Assembly: GCA_902826685.1 (NCBI GenBank) | Contig: CADEFT010000005.1 | Location: forward strand, 124,001-188,000 | Length of the DNA: 64,000 nt | Direction: 5' to 3' | Origin: an uncultured Acidobacteriota bacterium | GTDB taxonomy: Bacteria > Acidobacteriota > Terriglobia > Bryobacterales > Bryobacteraceae | Shown here: positions 17,582-26,147 of the stretch, piece after piece | Layout of the letters: each line of letters starts with the position of its first letter | Position numbering within the stretch: the stretch's first letter is position 1 | Made by a program: the position numbers and the translations under genes | The notes under the pieces: model-generated | The model's input: only the letters and a program-made list of their open reading frames with translations | Told to the model about the DNA's origin: nothing | Databases searched by the model: none

Positions 17582-17880
17582 CTTCCCTTGGGATTCTTGT
17601 ACGTCGCCCGGTCGTAGATCAGGGCCGCCACCGCGCCAGCCACCGCTCCGATGATGACGGCGTTCTTCTTGCCGGTCATCTTACCGGCCGAGGCGCCAAT
17701 TCCGGCTCCACCCGCGATCAGGATCGCCGAGCTCTTGATGGAGCGCTGCTTTTTCTTCTCCGTGGCTTTCGCTTCGGCGCCCGCCGCCGCCGCCGGTGGC
17801 TTTGCCTCGACGTTCCCTTCGGCGCGTGCCACCGGGTTCCACAACAACACAGCCATCATCAAGCCGGCAAGCTGTTTCAT
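17578..17880 (-). CDS. Small exported glycine-zipper protein
   Basis: The start at 17880 gives a signal peptide (MKQLAGLMMAVLLWNPVARA) and has GGAGGAGGG upstream, so it is preferred over an ATG at 17904. The roughly 100-residue product has a charged Ala/Lys-rich linker, then a hydrophobic glycine-spaced hairpin (ILIAGGAGIGASAG, NAVIIGAVAGAVAALIYD) typical of glycine-zipper envelope proteins. Function is unknown. It follows the DUF1501 gene on the same strand but a hairpin separates them. Confidence 0.75.
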   Translation of the reverse strand: MKQLAGLMMAVLLWNPVARAEGNVEAKPPAAAAGAEAKATEKKKQRSIKSSAILIAGGAGIGASAGKMTGKKNAVIIGAVAGAVAALIYDRATYKNPKGS

Positions 17881-17936
17881 CGCGTTGACCGCCCTCCTCC
17901 GCATCTGACGCGGAGTGGACGCGGTGGTTTCAAGTG

Positions 17937-17953
17937 ACCCGATTAAATCGGGT
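17937..17953 (-). terminator. Hairpin directly after the DUF1501 gene
   Basis: ACCCGAT / ATCGGGT, a 7-bp perfect stem with a 3-base loop, abuts the minus-strand stop codon. The T-rich tail is poor (CACTTG), so termination is likely but not certain. Confidence 0.5.
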
Positions 17954-19348
17954 TCATGCCTTCCAAAGCTGGCTCAGCGGCGCGTAGAGATCCTGATCGC
18001 CGTAAGGCACGTACTCAAAGCCGCGCCGGAACGGATCGTCATAGCGGATGTTGGTGTAGTTGATGCCGAGGGCGGAGTAGATGGTCGCCTCCACATCCTC
18101 GAACACGACGTCGCGCTCGCGGGCCCAAGGATACTCCACCGTCACCGCTCCGGCGTCGTCGGTTTTGCCAAACGCGCGGCCGCCCTTTACGCCGGCGCCT
18201 GCGAACAGAATGAATTGCTGCAGGTGATGATCGCGTCCGCCGATGCTGGTCAACGGGCCCACGGTGCGCCCGAACTCACCCTGCACCACCACCAGCGTGC
18301 GCTCGAACAGACCATTCGACTTCAGATCGGCAAGCAGCGCCGACAAGCCATTGTCGAGAGTCGCGGCCATCGGAGGAAGCCTCGTGTAGATGGTGTCGTG
18401 ATGATCCCAACTGCCGTAATTGATCTGCACATAGCGCGTGCCGGCGCGCTCGGCCAGCACCTTGCCCGCCACCAGGCAGGCGTTGCCGAACCCGGTGGTG
18501 CCGTAGCGGCGCGCTTCATCGGCCGAATATCGAAACGCGCGGTCCACCTGCGGATTGAACATCATGCCGCGGCCCTGCTTATAGAATCCGTCGAAGTCGG
18601 TGAATCCGGCTGGCGCCCCGGCACCGGCCCGCAGCGGATTGTCGAGCGCGTGCAAAATATCCCATTTGCTCGAAAAGCGCGTCTCGCCGTCGCTGTTCAC
18701 CGTATCGGGAAAGCCCGCCTGCGCGGGCACGAATTTCACCGGCGCATAGGCGGAAGGAAGATAGCCGGAACCGATGCCGTCGTTGGCGTTCAGCGCCAGG
18801 AAAGTGGGAAAGGTATCGGTGGGGCGCCGCTCCGCCGCTTTCTCCACGGCGATGATGCTGCCCATATTGGGCGCGATGTCGCCCAGCGCGGCGGCCGGCG
18901 ATCTTCCAATCTGCGCCCACGCCTGCGCCAACGTGTGCTGCAGCGCCCAGGACCGGACCCCGCGCACGATGGCCATATCCCCCAGCGCCAGCGCCAGGTT
19001 CGGCATCAGGCCGGCAGGGAAGTGGATGCCGTTGATCGTCTCCGGCTTGAAGCTCGCCGGCGTCACGCCGTTCACCATCTTGAAATCGAAGGTATCGGTG
19101 TGCGAAGGCGCGCCGGTCAGCAGCACCAGGATCACGTTGTCGGCGCTGCGCAGCAATTCCGGATTGCCGCGGCTCACCACATCGGTGACGCCAGCCGCCG
19201 CGGTGCGCGAAGAAAGATAGCTGCCCGTTACGCCCGCGTCCAACATCTGAAAGAATCCGCGCCGCGAAAAGAATGGGCGCGAGAAGAACGACTGGTGCCG
19301 ATGCGGATGTCGCTCCAGAAACCGGTTGAATCGCTGTTGTTCCTGCAT
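17954..19348 (-). CDS. DUF1501 domain protein
   Basis: A 464-residue member of the DUF1501 (sulfatase-like fold) family common in Acidobacteria and Planctomycetes. A leader with SRRGFFQMLDAG near residue 28 resembles a Tat signal. Recognisable family blocks are VILVLLTGAPSHTDTFD, GQ-free ALQHTLAQAWAQ, VQINYGSWDHHDTIY, VVVQGEFGRTV, GGRDHHLQQFILFAGAGVKGG and the C-terminal EDVEATIYSALGI. The D/H-rich positions probably bind metal. It lies 16 bases after the DUF1549/DUF1553 gene, its regular partner, so both should work together; the biochemical role is not known. Confidence 0.93.
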   Translation of the reverse strand: MQEQQRFNRFLERHPHRHQSFFSRPFFSRRGFFQMLDAGVTGSYLSSRTAAAGVTDVVSRGNPELLRSADNVILVLLTGAPSHTDTFDFKMVNGVTPASFKPETINGIHFPAGLMPNLALALGDMAIVRGVRSWALQHTLAQAWAQIGRSPAAALGDIAPNMGSIIAVEKAAERRPTDTFPTFLALNANDGIGSGYLPSAYAPVKFVPAQAGFPDTVNSDGETRFSSKWDILHALDNPLRAGAGAPAGFTDFDGFYKQGRGMMFNPQVDRAFRYSADEARRYGTTGFGNACLVAGKVLAERAGTRYVQINYGSWDHHDTIYTRLPPMAATLDNGLSALLADLKSNGLFERTLVVVQGEFGRTVGPLTSIGGRDHHLQQFILFAGAGVKGGRAFGKTDDAGAVTVEYPWARERDVVFEDVEATIYSALGINYTNIRYDDPFRRGFEYVPYGDQDLYAPLSQLWKA

Positions 19349-19364
19349 GTTCCCACTCCGTTCC

Positions 19365-21269
19365 CTAATAGTTAAAGATGAAATCGACCTTGTTGTAGAG
19401 CGCCCACAACAGGTCTTCGGCCTTCTGCTGGCGGTTGCCCGACCGCAGATGCGCCAGCGCCGCCGCTTTCTCTGCGTCGTTGGGATACCGGGAAAGCACG
19501 TTGATCCAAAGCACGCTGATCAACTGGTCTTCGGAAGCGTTGGTCAAAGCCCGCCGCAACAGGCTGCCCGTGTCGGCCGCACCGGTGGCCTTGGTTCTCG
19601 ACATCACGAACGAGTCGTTCATCAGATTCAACACCTGCAGCACGGAGCCGTCCGCCCGCCGGTCTTCAGTATCGCGGTTGCCGCGTATGAAGCTATCGAG
19701 CCACGATGTGGCCGCCCCGCCCGGCATGTTCACGACATCGGGCAACTGCATGGCCCAGGAAACCTGGCCGAAGCTGGCTACGTTGTAACGCTGCGGCACC
19801 TGGCTCGAAAGGACCACCGCGTCGTGGACCTCTTCGGCCCACAGGCGCCGCACCAGCTTGCGTGCGTAGAGATCCTCCCAGGCCGGGTTCCAAGTGCCTT
19901 CATAGCGGCTTGAAAGCCCATAGGCGTCGGAAAGCACGATGGTCCGCATCAGCTTGCGCAGGTCGTACTTCATGTCGATGAAGTCCTGCGCCAGAGCCTT
20001 CAGCAATTGCGGTTGATTGGGCTGCAGCGTCCACGGCTCGGCCGGGGGAGCGTCGGCGTCCAGCCGTGCCAGGTCGAACTGATCCACCGGCTCCACGAAC
20101 GCCTTGGTCATGAATTCCTTCCAGATGCGATTCACGGCGGCGCGCGCAAACTGGAAGTCGCCGGTGAGCAATCGCGCCAGCGCGATGCGCCGGTTTTCGC
20201 CTTGCGCGGGCTTGCCGCCGTTGAACGCATATTCGGGCGTTACGGTGGTGAGCCCGGCCACTCGCGTTCGCGGCGGACGGTTGCCGGTGGTTGTATTCAA
20301 GGCGTAGTCGGTGCGGGCGCGCGCTGTGTTTTCGCGCACGTTCCAGTAATACGGCGTGGCGGCGTCGCCCGCGCGCACGCGGCCCAGTTCCGTTTGCGAA
20401 AAGAACGCCGACATCTGATACGCCTGCAGCCGCGTGGCCGATTTGCCCCACAGGCTCAACGTATCCAAATGCCTGCGTCCGTCGTGGCACATCAGGCAGT
20501 TCAAGTGGCTCAGGCCCAGAAACGTTTCCGCCGTGTTGACCGCCTGTTGATCCCAGATGTCCTGAATGGGCCCGCCGGTCACGAAGCCGCCCACCACCCA
20601 GTTCAGGTCGCCTTTCTCATAGCTGTTCTCGCCGGTGGACGTAATCAACTCCGTGGCCAGCCGGTCAAAGGGTACATTCTGCGCCACGGCATTGCGAATG
20701 TATTGATGGAACGCGTTGCGCCCTTCGGCATAACGCACCACTTGCGTGGTACGGAGCGTGTTCTTCAAAAGATCGCCGAGGTACATCGACCACTTGTCGG
20801 CGAACGCCTCCGAGGCAAGCAATTCATCCACCAGCGCGTCGCGTTTCAAAGGGTTGACGTCGGCCACGAATTGCTGCACTCGCAAGGCGCTGGGAATGCG
20901 TCCGGTCAGGTCCAGGCTGACGCGCCGTATAAATTCGAAATCGCTGGTGCGCGCGGCCGGCACCGCGCCCGCCGCCCGCCAGGCTTCGGAAAGAAATCGG
21001 TCGATGGTTCCCTTGGGCTCGACGGCTTCCACCGTCCCGGATGCCCTGGTCACCGGCAGCATCGCGGCCACACGAGCCGTCTGTTGGCTGAACCTATACT
21101 CGCGCGCCGCTTGGAGTCCACCTTGGCGAAAGCGCTCGGCTTGAGGCCCCAAATAGACGCAAGCCGCGTGATCGACAGTCAGCTCCGGCTCCTGCTGGCC
21201 GAAGACCGCAAGGCCGGTCAGGCACAGCAAGACACCTCCGGCGACACGTATATGTTTGGGGTTTGGCAT
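19365..21269 (-). CDS. DUF1549/DUF1553 domain protein with CxxCH motif
   Basis: Start taken at 21269, which opens a signal peptide (MPNPKHIRVAGGVLLCLTGLAVFGQ) with AAGGG upstream; an in-frame ATG nine codons earlier adds only polar residues. The 634-residue product contains DUF1549 (FIRRVSLDLTGRIPSALRV, WSMYLGDLLKN) and, within it, HLNCLMCHDGRRH near residue 256, a c-type heme attachment motif. The C-terminal half is DUF1553 (FARAAVNRIWKEFM, YARKLVRRLWAEEVHDA, QVLNLMNDSFV). Such proteins pair with DUF1501 proteins and are thought to be exported; substrate and reaction are unknown. Confidence 0.92.
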   Translation of the reverse strand: MPNPKHIRVAGGVLLCLTGLAVFGQQEPELTVDHAACVYLGPQAERFRQGGLQAAREYRFSQQTARVAAMLPVTRASGTVEAVEPKGTIDRFLSEAWRAAGAVPAARTSDFEFIRRVSLDLTGRIPSALRVQQFVADVNPLKRDALVDELLASEAFADKWSMYLGDLLKNTLRTTQVVRYAEGRNAFHQYIRNAVAQNVPFDRLATELITSTGENSYEKGDLNWVVGGFVTGGPIQDIWDQQAVNTAETFLGLSHLNCLMCHDGRRHLDTLSLWGKSATRLQAYQMSAFFSQTELGRVRAGDAATPYYWNVRENTARARTDYALNTTTGNRPPRTRVAGLTTVTPEYAFNGGKPAQGENRRIALARLLTGDFQFARAAVNRIWKEFMTKAFVEPVDQFDLARLDADAPPAEPWTLQPNQPQLLKALAQDFIDMKYDLRKLMRTIVLSDAYGLSSRYEGTWNPAWEDLYARKLVRRLWAEEVHDAVVLSSQVPQRYNVASFGQVSWAMQLPDVVNMPGGAATSWLDSFIRGNRDTEDRRADGSVLQVLNLMNDSFVMSRTKATGAADTGSLLRRALTNASEDQLISVLWINVLSRYPNDAEKAAALAHLRSGNRQQKAEDLLWALYNKVDFIFNY

Positions 21270-21346
21270 AGCCTCTGTTCCCTTGTTCCTACTCAATGCT
21301 AACCCTGGCCTTCTCCACGAGTTTCGAAAGAGTCGCCTTAGATATC

Positions 21347-21757
21347 ATGAGAACGATGCCCTTGTTTTCGAGCGCCGCCGCGTCCTATACGGCCCTGGTG
21401 GTAGGGATAGCCATTGGATACGCCGAGCTGCTGCGTCCAGGGCTCATCGTTCCCGGCGTTTTTGGCGCGGCGCTCGCCCTGCTAGGACTTTCCTCCCTCT
21501 CGTCCTATATCATGGAACCAAGGGCGTGGATCGCCGTGGCCTTTGGCATGGCGTTGATTCTGTTGGATCTTGGGTGGCACTTGCGCGGCGTGGCCGCCGT
21601 GGCTGGCGCGCTTGTTGTGACCGCAGCCGTCCGCTGGCTGACCGGCGCCCGAATCGATTGGACTGTGGCGGCCGGTATCACGATCCCGTTTCTCATGGCC
21701 ACGTGGTGGCTATTGGGACTGGCCCTTCGGGCGAAGGCGCTAAAGACCGCTATCTGA
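21347..21757 (+). CDS. NfeD-like membrane protein
   Basis: About 136 residues with four hydrophobic segments. The pattern RPGLIVPGVFGAALALLGL is characteristic of the membrane part of NfeD-type proteins, which act with stomatin-like proteins in the membrane; here the C-terminal OB domain is absent. The frame is open to an ATG at 21296, but the sequence before 21347 is not hydrophobic and lies in the divergent promoter gap, so the later ATG is chosen; the start is uncertain. It precedes the SPOR-lipA-lnt run. Confidence 0.6.
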   Translation: MRTMPLFSSAAASYTALVVGIAIGYAELLRPGLIVPGVFGAALALLGLSSLSSYIMEPRAWIAVAFGMALILLDLGWHLRGVAAVAGALVVTAAVRWLTGARIDWTVAAGITIPFLMATWWLLGLALRAKALKTAI

Positions 21758-21836
21758 TTGATTTGAGTTGTGCAACCGGCCTTGGCGAGATATTCTCGGT
21801 CTTGAGGCCAAATGAGTCCTGCTGGAGGAGCGAGCT

Positions 21837-22523
21837 TTGACTTCCGAAAGAACCGTTAGCCGCAGCGAAGACGGAGAATTTGAGCTGATTCTGGGCAACC
21901 GGCAGTTGCTCAGCGTCTTTTTCATCGTCGTCGTGCTACTCGGCGTCTTCTTCACGATGGGCTACATCGTAGGCAAGAACGCCGTGACCGCCACCGATTT
22001 GGCCGCCCGCAAGAGCGATCCTGTCATGGTCGATCCTTCCAAGCCGTCGTCGTTCGGCACCGACACCAAGCCCGTGGCCGCCGCCCGCAGTACGCCCGCC
22101 GTGGATAGCGCGGCCGAGGCGAAGGAGACGCGCCGTCAGGAAGCCGAGCGGAAAGAAGCCGAGCGCCGGGCCGACGCCGAATCGAAAGCCGACGCCAGGC
22201 GCCGCGCCGACGAGGACAAGAAAGCGGATCTCGACCGGAAGGCGGAGACGCGCAAGGCCGAAGCCAGGGAAACGCGTGCCGCGGCCCCCAATCCGGTGAG
22301 CGGCCAGACCTATCTGCAAGTGGTCGCTTCAAGTAAGCCGGACTGCGAGATCATCGCCGACGTGCTGCGCCGCAAAGGATTTGGCGCAACCGTGGTGGCG
22401 GGCCCAACCGAGAAAGTGTTTCGCGTGGTGGTGGGTCCGTTGAACGACGCGGCCGCCATCACGCGCACCCGCTCCGATCTTGAAGCCGCCGGATTCCAGA
22501 AGCCCGTCATAAAAAAATTCTAG
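21837..22523 (+). CDS. SPOR-domain membrane protein
   Basis: A TTG start with GGAGGAG six bases upstream gives a 228-residue protein. One membrane segment (LLSVFFIVVVLLGVFFTMGYIVG, about 24-46) is followed by a charged linker of Lys/Glu/Arg/Ala, likely helical, and a C-terminal SPOR domain (YLQVVASSKPDCEIIADVLRRKG to LEAAGFQKPVIKKF). SPOR domains bind denuded peptidoglycan glycan strands at division sites, so the protein probably spans inner membrane to septal wall. Its stop overlaps the lipA start by one base, and it sits in the same run as lipA and lnt. Confidence 0.85.
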   Translation: MTSERTVSRSEDGEFELILGNRQLLSVFFIVVVLLGVFFTMGYIVGKNAVTATDLAARKSDPVMVDPSKPSSFGTDTKPVAAARSTPAVDSAAEAKETRRQEAERKEAERRADAESKADARRRADEDKKADLDRKAETRKAEARETRAAAPNPVSGQTYLQVVASSKPDCEIIADVLRRKGFGATVVAGPTEKVFRVVVGPLNDAAAITRTRSDLEAAGFQKPVIKKF

Positions 22524-23431
22524 TGTCATCCGATCTCGTTCAAATCCGGCCGCCGGCCGCGCCGCGCCTGCCCGAATGGCTGCGCAAGGGCGACACGCAT
22601 TTTGAGTCCGTCACGAATTTGAAGAAGGATTTGCGGCGTCTCGAACTGCACACGGTGTGCGAGTCGGCGCGCTGCCCGAACATTCATGAGTGCTTTCACC
22701 GCGGCGCGGCGACGTTCATGATTCTGGGCAATCTGTGTACACGCGGGTGTGGCTTCTGCTCGGTGCCGAAGGGCTCGCCGGAAAAGCGCGAGTTCACGCT
22801 CGATCCGGCGGAGCCGGAAAACGTCGCGCGCATGGCAAGCGAGATGAAGCTGCGCTATGTGGTCATCACCAGCGTCAATCGCGACGACTTGGCCGACGGC
22901 GGATCGCATCACTTCGCCGAAACCGTGCGCCAGGTGCGCCGCGCTTTGCCCGAGGCCCGGGTGGAAGTGTTGACGCCGGATTTTGACGGGAACATGGATG
23001 CCGTCAAGCGCGTGCTCGACGCCGGTCCGCACGTGTTCAATCACAATATGGAGACGGTGTCGCGATTGTACCGGCGCGTGCGCCCGCAAGCCAATTACCG
23101 CCAGTCGCTCGACGTACTGGCCTTCGCGCGCCAGGCGGCGCCCGGTGTGTTGACCAAATCCGGTTTCATGGCCGGCCTCGGCGAAACGGTGGAGGAAGTG
23201 CATCAATTGCTTGCCGATCTGCGCGTCTCGCAAGTGGATGTCGCCACCATCGGCCAGTATCTGCAACCCACCCGCCGCAATCTCGCCGTTGCCGAATACG
23301 TCAGGCCCGAAAAGTTCAAGTCCTATGAGGAGTTCGGCTTGAGTCTCGGCTTCAAGATGGTCTTCGCCGGACCGTTCGTTCGCAGCTCCTACATGGCAGA
23401 TCTGGTGAGCCAAGAGGCGGAGCACGGGTGA
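22523..23431 (+). CDS. lipA: Lipoyl synthase
   Basis: A radical-SAM enzyme that inserts two sulfurs into octanoyl-carrier proteins to make lipoyl cofactor. Both Fe-S sites are present: the auxiliary cluster C46-x4-C51-x5-C57 in CESARCPNIHEC and the radical-SAM C72-x3-C76-x2-C79 in CTRGCGFC. Also visible are FMILGN, VITSVNRDDLADGG and the C-terminal R-S-S-Y motif. The length of 302 is normal. It starts with GTG at the stop codon of the SPOR gene and overlaps lnt by GTGA. Confidence 0.97.
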   Translation: MSSDLVQIRPPAAPRLPEWLRKGDTHFESVTNLKKDLRRLELHTVCESARCPNIHECFHRGAATFMILGNLCTRGCGFCSVPKGSPEKREFTLDPAEPENVARMASEMKLRYVVITSVNRDDLADGGSHHFAETVRQVRRALPEARVEVLTPDFDGNMDAVKRVLDAGPHVFNHNMETVSRLYRRVRPQANYRQSLDVLAFARQAAPGVLTKSGFMAGLGETVEEVHQLLADLRVSQVDVATIGQYLQPTRRNLAVAEYVRPEKFKSYEEFGLSLGFKMVFAGPFVRSSYMADLVSQEAEHG

Positions 23432-24909
23432 CCGCTAGCGGCACGCGGTGGATTCTGGCGGCCGCCGCCGCACTGTTGAGCATCCTGGTTTTTCCCCGCT
23501 TCGACATGGTGTTCCTTGCGCCGATGTGTCTCGCTCCGCTGCTGGTGGCGCTTGCTAACGACGCTTCCTGGAAGAGCCGCTTCCTGGTTGGCTGGGCCGC
23601 CGGGTTCTTCTATTGGTTCGGCGTCTGTTACTGGATCCGAAACGTCCTGCAGGATTATGGCGGAGTCGGCATGGCGGGCGGCTGGGCGGTCTTCCTGCTG
23701 TTTTGTCTGGCCAAGGGTTTGCACTGGGCGGCCTTTGCTGGACTCGCCGGGCCTCTGTTGAACGGCTGGTGGGCGATGCCCGCCACCGCCGCTCTCTGGA
23801 CCGGCATCGAACGCACCAACGGACCCTTCGGCTTCGCCTGGCTCTGCCTCGGCAACGCGGGCATCGACATGGGCGTGCCAATGCGCGCGGCGCCCTTCAC
23901 CGGCGTCTATGGCGTGTCCTTCGTCTTCGCCCTCATGAATGTGGCCATCGCGCTTGTGGTCCTGCGCCGCCCGCGGACCCATCTGTATTCCCTGGCGGCC
24001 CTGCCGCTGCTATTCCTGCTGCCTGCCATGCCCGAACCCGAAACGGGCAGGGAAGTGGCCGTGCTGGTTCAGCCCGATGTCGAGGAGAAGCAGGAATGGA
24101 GCCGCGAAGCCACCGCGCAACTCATCCGCCGCATGGGCTTTCTCTCGCTCGATCAGGCCATCAGCCAGAACCCGGGGCCCAATCTGATCCTTTGGCCGGA
24201 AGCGCCCGTTCCTTTTTATTACGAATCGGACCCGCTGCTGCGCGAGCATACTTCGGAGCTGGCGCGCCAGACCCGCTCCACGCTGCTGTTTGCCGGCATC
24301 TCGCGGACGCTGGAGCATGGCATCTTCAATTCGGCGTTCCTCATCGATTCCTCCGGCCAGTTCGCGGGCCGCTACGACAAGATGTACCTTGTGCCGTTCG
24401 GCGAATTCATTCCTCCGTTTCTCGGCTTCGTCAATAAGATCACCGATGAGGCGGGCGATTTCACGCCCGGCTCGAAGTTGACCACGTTTGAGAACGCCGG
24501 CCATCGCATCGGCGTCTTCATTTGCTATGAATCCGTGTTCCCCCACTTCGTCCGCGAATTCGTGGAGCAGGGCGCCGGCGTGCTGGTGAACCTGTCCAAC
24601 GACGGCTACTTCGGTACCAGCGCTGCCCGCGAGCAGCACCTGCTGGTCGCTCGCATGCGAGCCGCCGAGAACCGCCGCTGGCTGATTCGCGCCACCAACG
24701 ACGGCGTTTCGGCCACCGTCGACCCTTCCGGCAGGCTGGTGAATCGCCTGCCGCCCTACCGACAGGCGGCCGCCCGCACGCGGTTCAGCTATCGCAAGGA
24801 CGTCACATCCTATACAAAGAACGGAGATTGGTTCGCGTGGACGTGCCTGGCGGCGGGTGCCGCGCTGGCTCTGGTGCGGATGCGGGACGAAAACAACCGT
24901 AAGCGCTGA
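23428..24909 (+). CDS. lnt: Apolipoprotein N-acyltransferase
   Basis: A 493-residue inner-membrane enzyme that adds the third acyl chain to lipoproteins. The N-terminal half has about six or seven membrane segments. The C-terminal nitrilase-like domain carries the catalytic triad: Glu near 257 (WPEAPVP), Lys near 318 (DKMYLVPFGE) and Cys near 366 (ICYESVF). A last membrane segment (WTCLAAGAALALV) closes the protein. It starts with GTG overlapping the lipA stop. Its presence shows that triacylated lipoproteins are made. Confidence 0.95.
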   Translation: MTASGTRWILAAAAALLSILVFPRFDMVFLAPMCLAPLLVALANDASWKSRFLVGWAAGFFYWFGVCYWIRNVLQDYGGVGMAGGWAVFLLFCLAKGLHWAAFAGLAGPLLNGWWAMPATAALWTGIERTNGPFGFAWLCLGNAGIDMGVPMRAAPFTGVYGVSFVFALMNVAIALVVLRRPRTHLYSLAALPLLFLLPAMPEPETGREVAVLVQPDVEEKQEWSREATAQLIRRMGFLSLDQAISQNPGPNLILWPEAPVPFYYESDPLLREHTSELARQTRSTLLFAGISRTLEHGIFNSAFLIDSSGQFAGRYDKMYLVPFGEFIPPFLGFVNKITDEAGDFTPGSKLTTFENAGHRIGVFICYESVFPHFVREFVEQGAGVLVNLSNDGYFGTSAAREQHLLVARMRAAENRRWLIRATNDGVSATVDPSGRLVNRLPPYRQAAARTRFSYRKDVTSYTKNGDWFAWTCLAAGAALALVRMRDENNRKR

Positions 24910-24995
24910 GGCGCACGCCCTACCGTGTAAGCCGGCTCTGTACGACGAATCGGATCTTCCCCTTATTCCCTCCATCCGGCGAACACCCAGGTAAG

Positions 24996-25061
24996 GACTA
25001 AGCAATCTCCTTGCAGGTACAGGCCTTTGCCGCCATTACCATTGGTACAGCAAGCTTAGTC
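24996..25061. repeat. Bipartite inverted repeat in an intergenic region
   Basis: GACTAAGC (24996-25003) pairs with GCTTAGTC (25054-25061). Inside them TTGC (25011) pairs with GCAA (25050) and GTAC with GTAC. The whole forms a 66-base stem-loop with a 7-base bulge. It lies between lnt and the zinc-motif protein gene, about 90 bases before the latter. I do not recognise a known riboswitch or ncRNA family in either strand. Confidence 0.45.
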
Positions 25062-25118
25062 AATACACGCGAATATAACGCTGAACGTACTTAGGGTGGT
25101 CGAAAATCGGTCTGTTGG

Positions 25119-25139
25119 CGTTACTATGAAATTGTAACG
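25119..25139 (+). promoter_or_regulatory. Small hairpin at the leader of the zinc-motif gene
   Basis: CGTTAC / GTAACG, 6 bp with a 9-base AT-rich loop; its right arm runs into the GGAG Shine-Dalgarno of the gene starting at 25152. It could occlude ribosome binding. Confidence 0.35.
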
Positions 25140-25151
25140 GAGCACCTCATT

Positions 25152-26147
25152 ATGCGCTGTCTATATTGCCGCCGACGCATTGGTTCAATACGGGGAGTAG
25201 TGGACAAGGAGTTCTGTTCCACCGATCACCGCAAGCGCTTTCGCACATCGAGCGCGCGCGTGCTGCGCGACGCCGGGGAACTGGCCGGTGACTATGACGA
25301 TTACCTGGCCGTCATCCAGCAGCCCGACAAGAAGACCGGGAAGGGAGGCGGTAAGTTTGGCGTGGCCATGGCGGGCGCGCTGGGCATCGCCGCCGTCGCG
25401 GCGATCGTGCTCACCCCGTCGGGCGCCGCGCCGCAGCCTGGCGCCAAGGCGAGCTATAGCCTGTCGGGAGTTCCCATCGCGCAGCGGCTGATGTCGGTCT
25501 TTCCGGATTCGCCGAAAATCAATCTGCGCCAGGACTTTCGCATGGGCATGGGCGATTGGGTGGGTTCCGGAGCCGGTGGCTCCGACTATGCGGGCGGCGC
25601 GCTGCGAACCGACCGGTTAAAGCTTTGGAAGCCTTCGCTGCAACTGGCCGACTATCAGATGGAATTTCAGGCCGCCGTCGAGCGCAAGGCCGTTGGCTGG
25701 GCCTTCCGGGCGAGCGACCTCGGCAACTTCTACGCAACCAAGATTCACGTGGGCGGCAAGGACGGAGCCAAGGCCGAGATCGAGCGCTTCATCAGCATGG
25801 GCGGCCGCGAAGTGGAACGGGTACGTCTTCCCATTCCGGTCAGCGTCCGGCCCGACACGCTCTACCGGGTGCGCGTGCGTGTGAAAGGCGATCAGTTCTT
25901 GACGTCGGTTGACGGCCAGGTGGTCGATATGTGGAAGGACAAGCGGCTGCGCAAAGGCGGCATCGGCTTCTTCGCCGACCGCGGCGAATCGGCCAGCGTT
26001 CGCTGGGTCAGCCTCTCGGAGCCCGAAAGCTTCCTGAGCCGCCTGTTCGCGTTCGGTTTCTCCGTGCATCCGCTCGCCGGCAAGGAAGACGACGATCTTC
26101 CCATCAGCGAGCCGGTGCTGATACTGCTCGACCGGGACGACGGCTAA
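25152..26147 (+). CDS. Membrane protein with N-terminal zinc motif and laminin-G-like domain
   Basis: A 331-residue protein I cannot name. The first 30 residues hold C3-x2-C6 and C22-x3-H26 (FCSTDH), a likely zinc knuckle. A single membrane segment lies at about 73-92 (AMAGALGIAAVAAIVL). The C-terminal part, about 120-295, is beta-rich (WVGSGAGGSDYAGGALR, YRVRVRVKGDQFLTSVDGQ, GGIGFFADRGESASVRWVSL), resembling LamG/concanavalin-like folds found in 3-keto-disaccharide hydrolase relatives. Topology would put the zinc motif in the cytoplasm and the beta domain outside. It ends four bases inside a convergent gene. Confidence 0.7.
   Translation: MRCLYCRRRIGSIRGVVDKEFCSTDHRKRFRTSSARVLRDAGELAGDYDDYLAVIQQPDKKTGKGGGKFGVAMAGALGIAAVAAIVLTPSGAAPQPGAKASYSLSGVPIAQRLMSVFPDSPKINLRQDFRMGMGDWVGSGAGGSDYAGGALRTDRLKLWKPSLQLADYQMEFQAAVERKAVGWAFRASDLGNFYATKIHVGGKDGAKAEIERFISMGGREVERVRLPIPVSVRPDTLYRVRVRVKGDQFLTSVDGQVVDMWKDKRLRKGGIGFFADRGESASVRWVSLSEPESFLSRLFAFGFSVHPLAGKEDDDLPISEPVLILLDRDDG

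Noticed and set aside
17915..19375. 486-codon plus-strand frame
   Set aside because: Antisense of the DUF1501 gene, which has clear family motifs.
24996..25061. Known riboswitch (cyclic-di-GMP, TPP)
   Set aside because: The conserved core sequences of these classes were not found on either strand.
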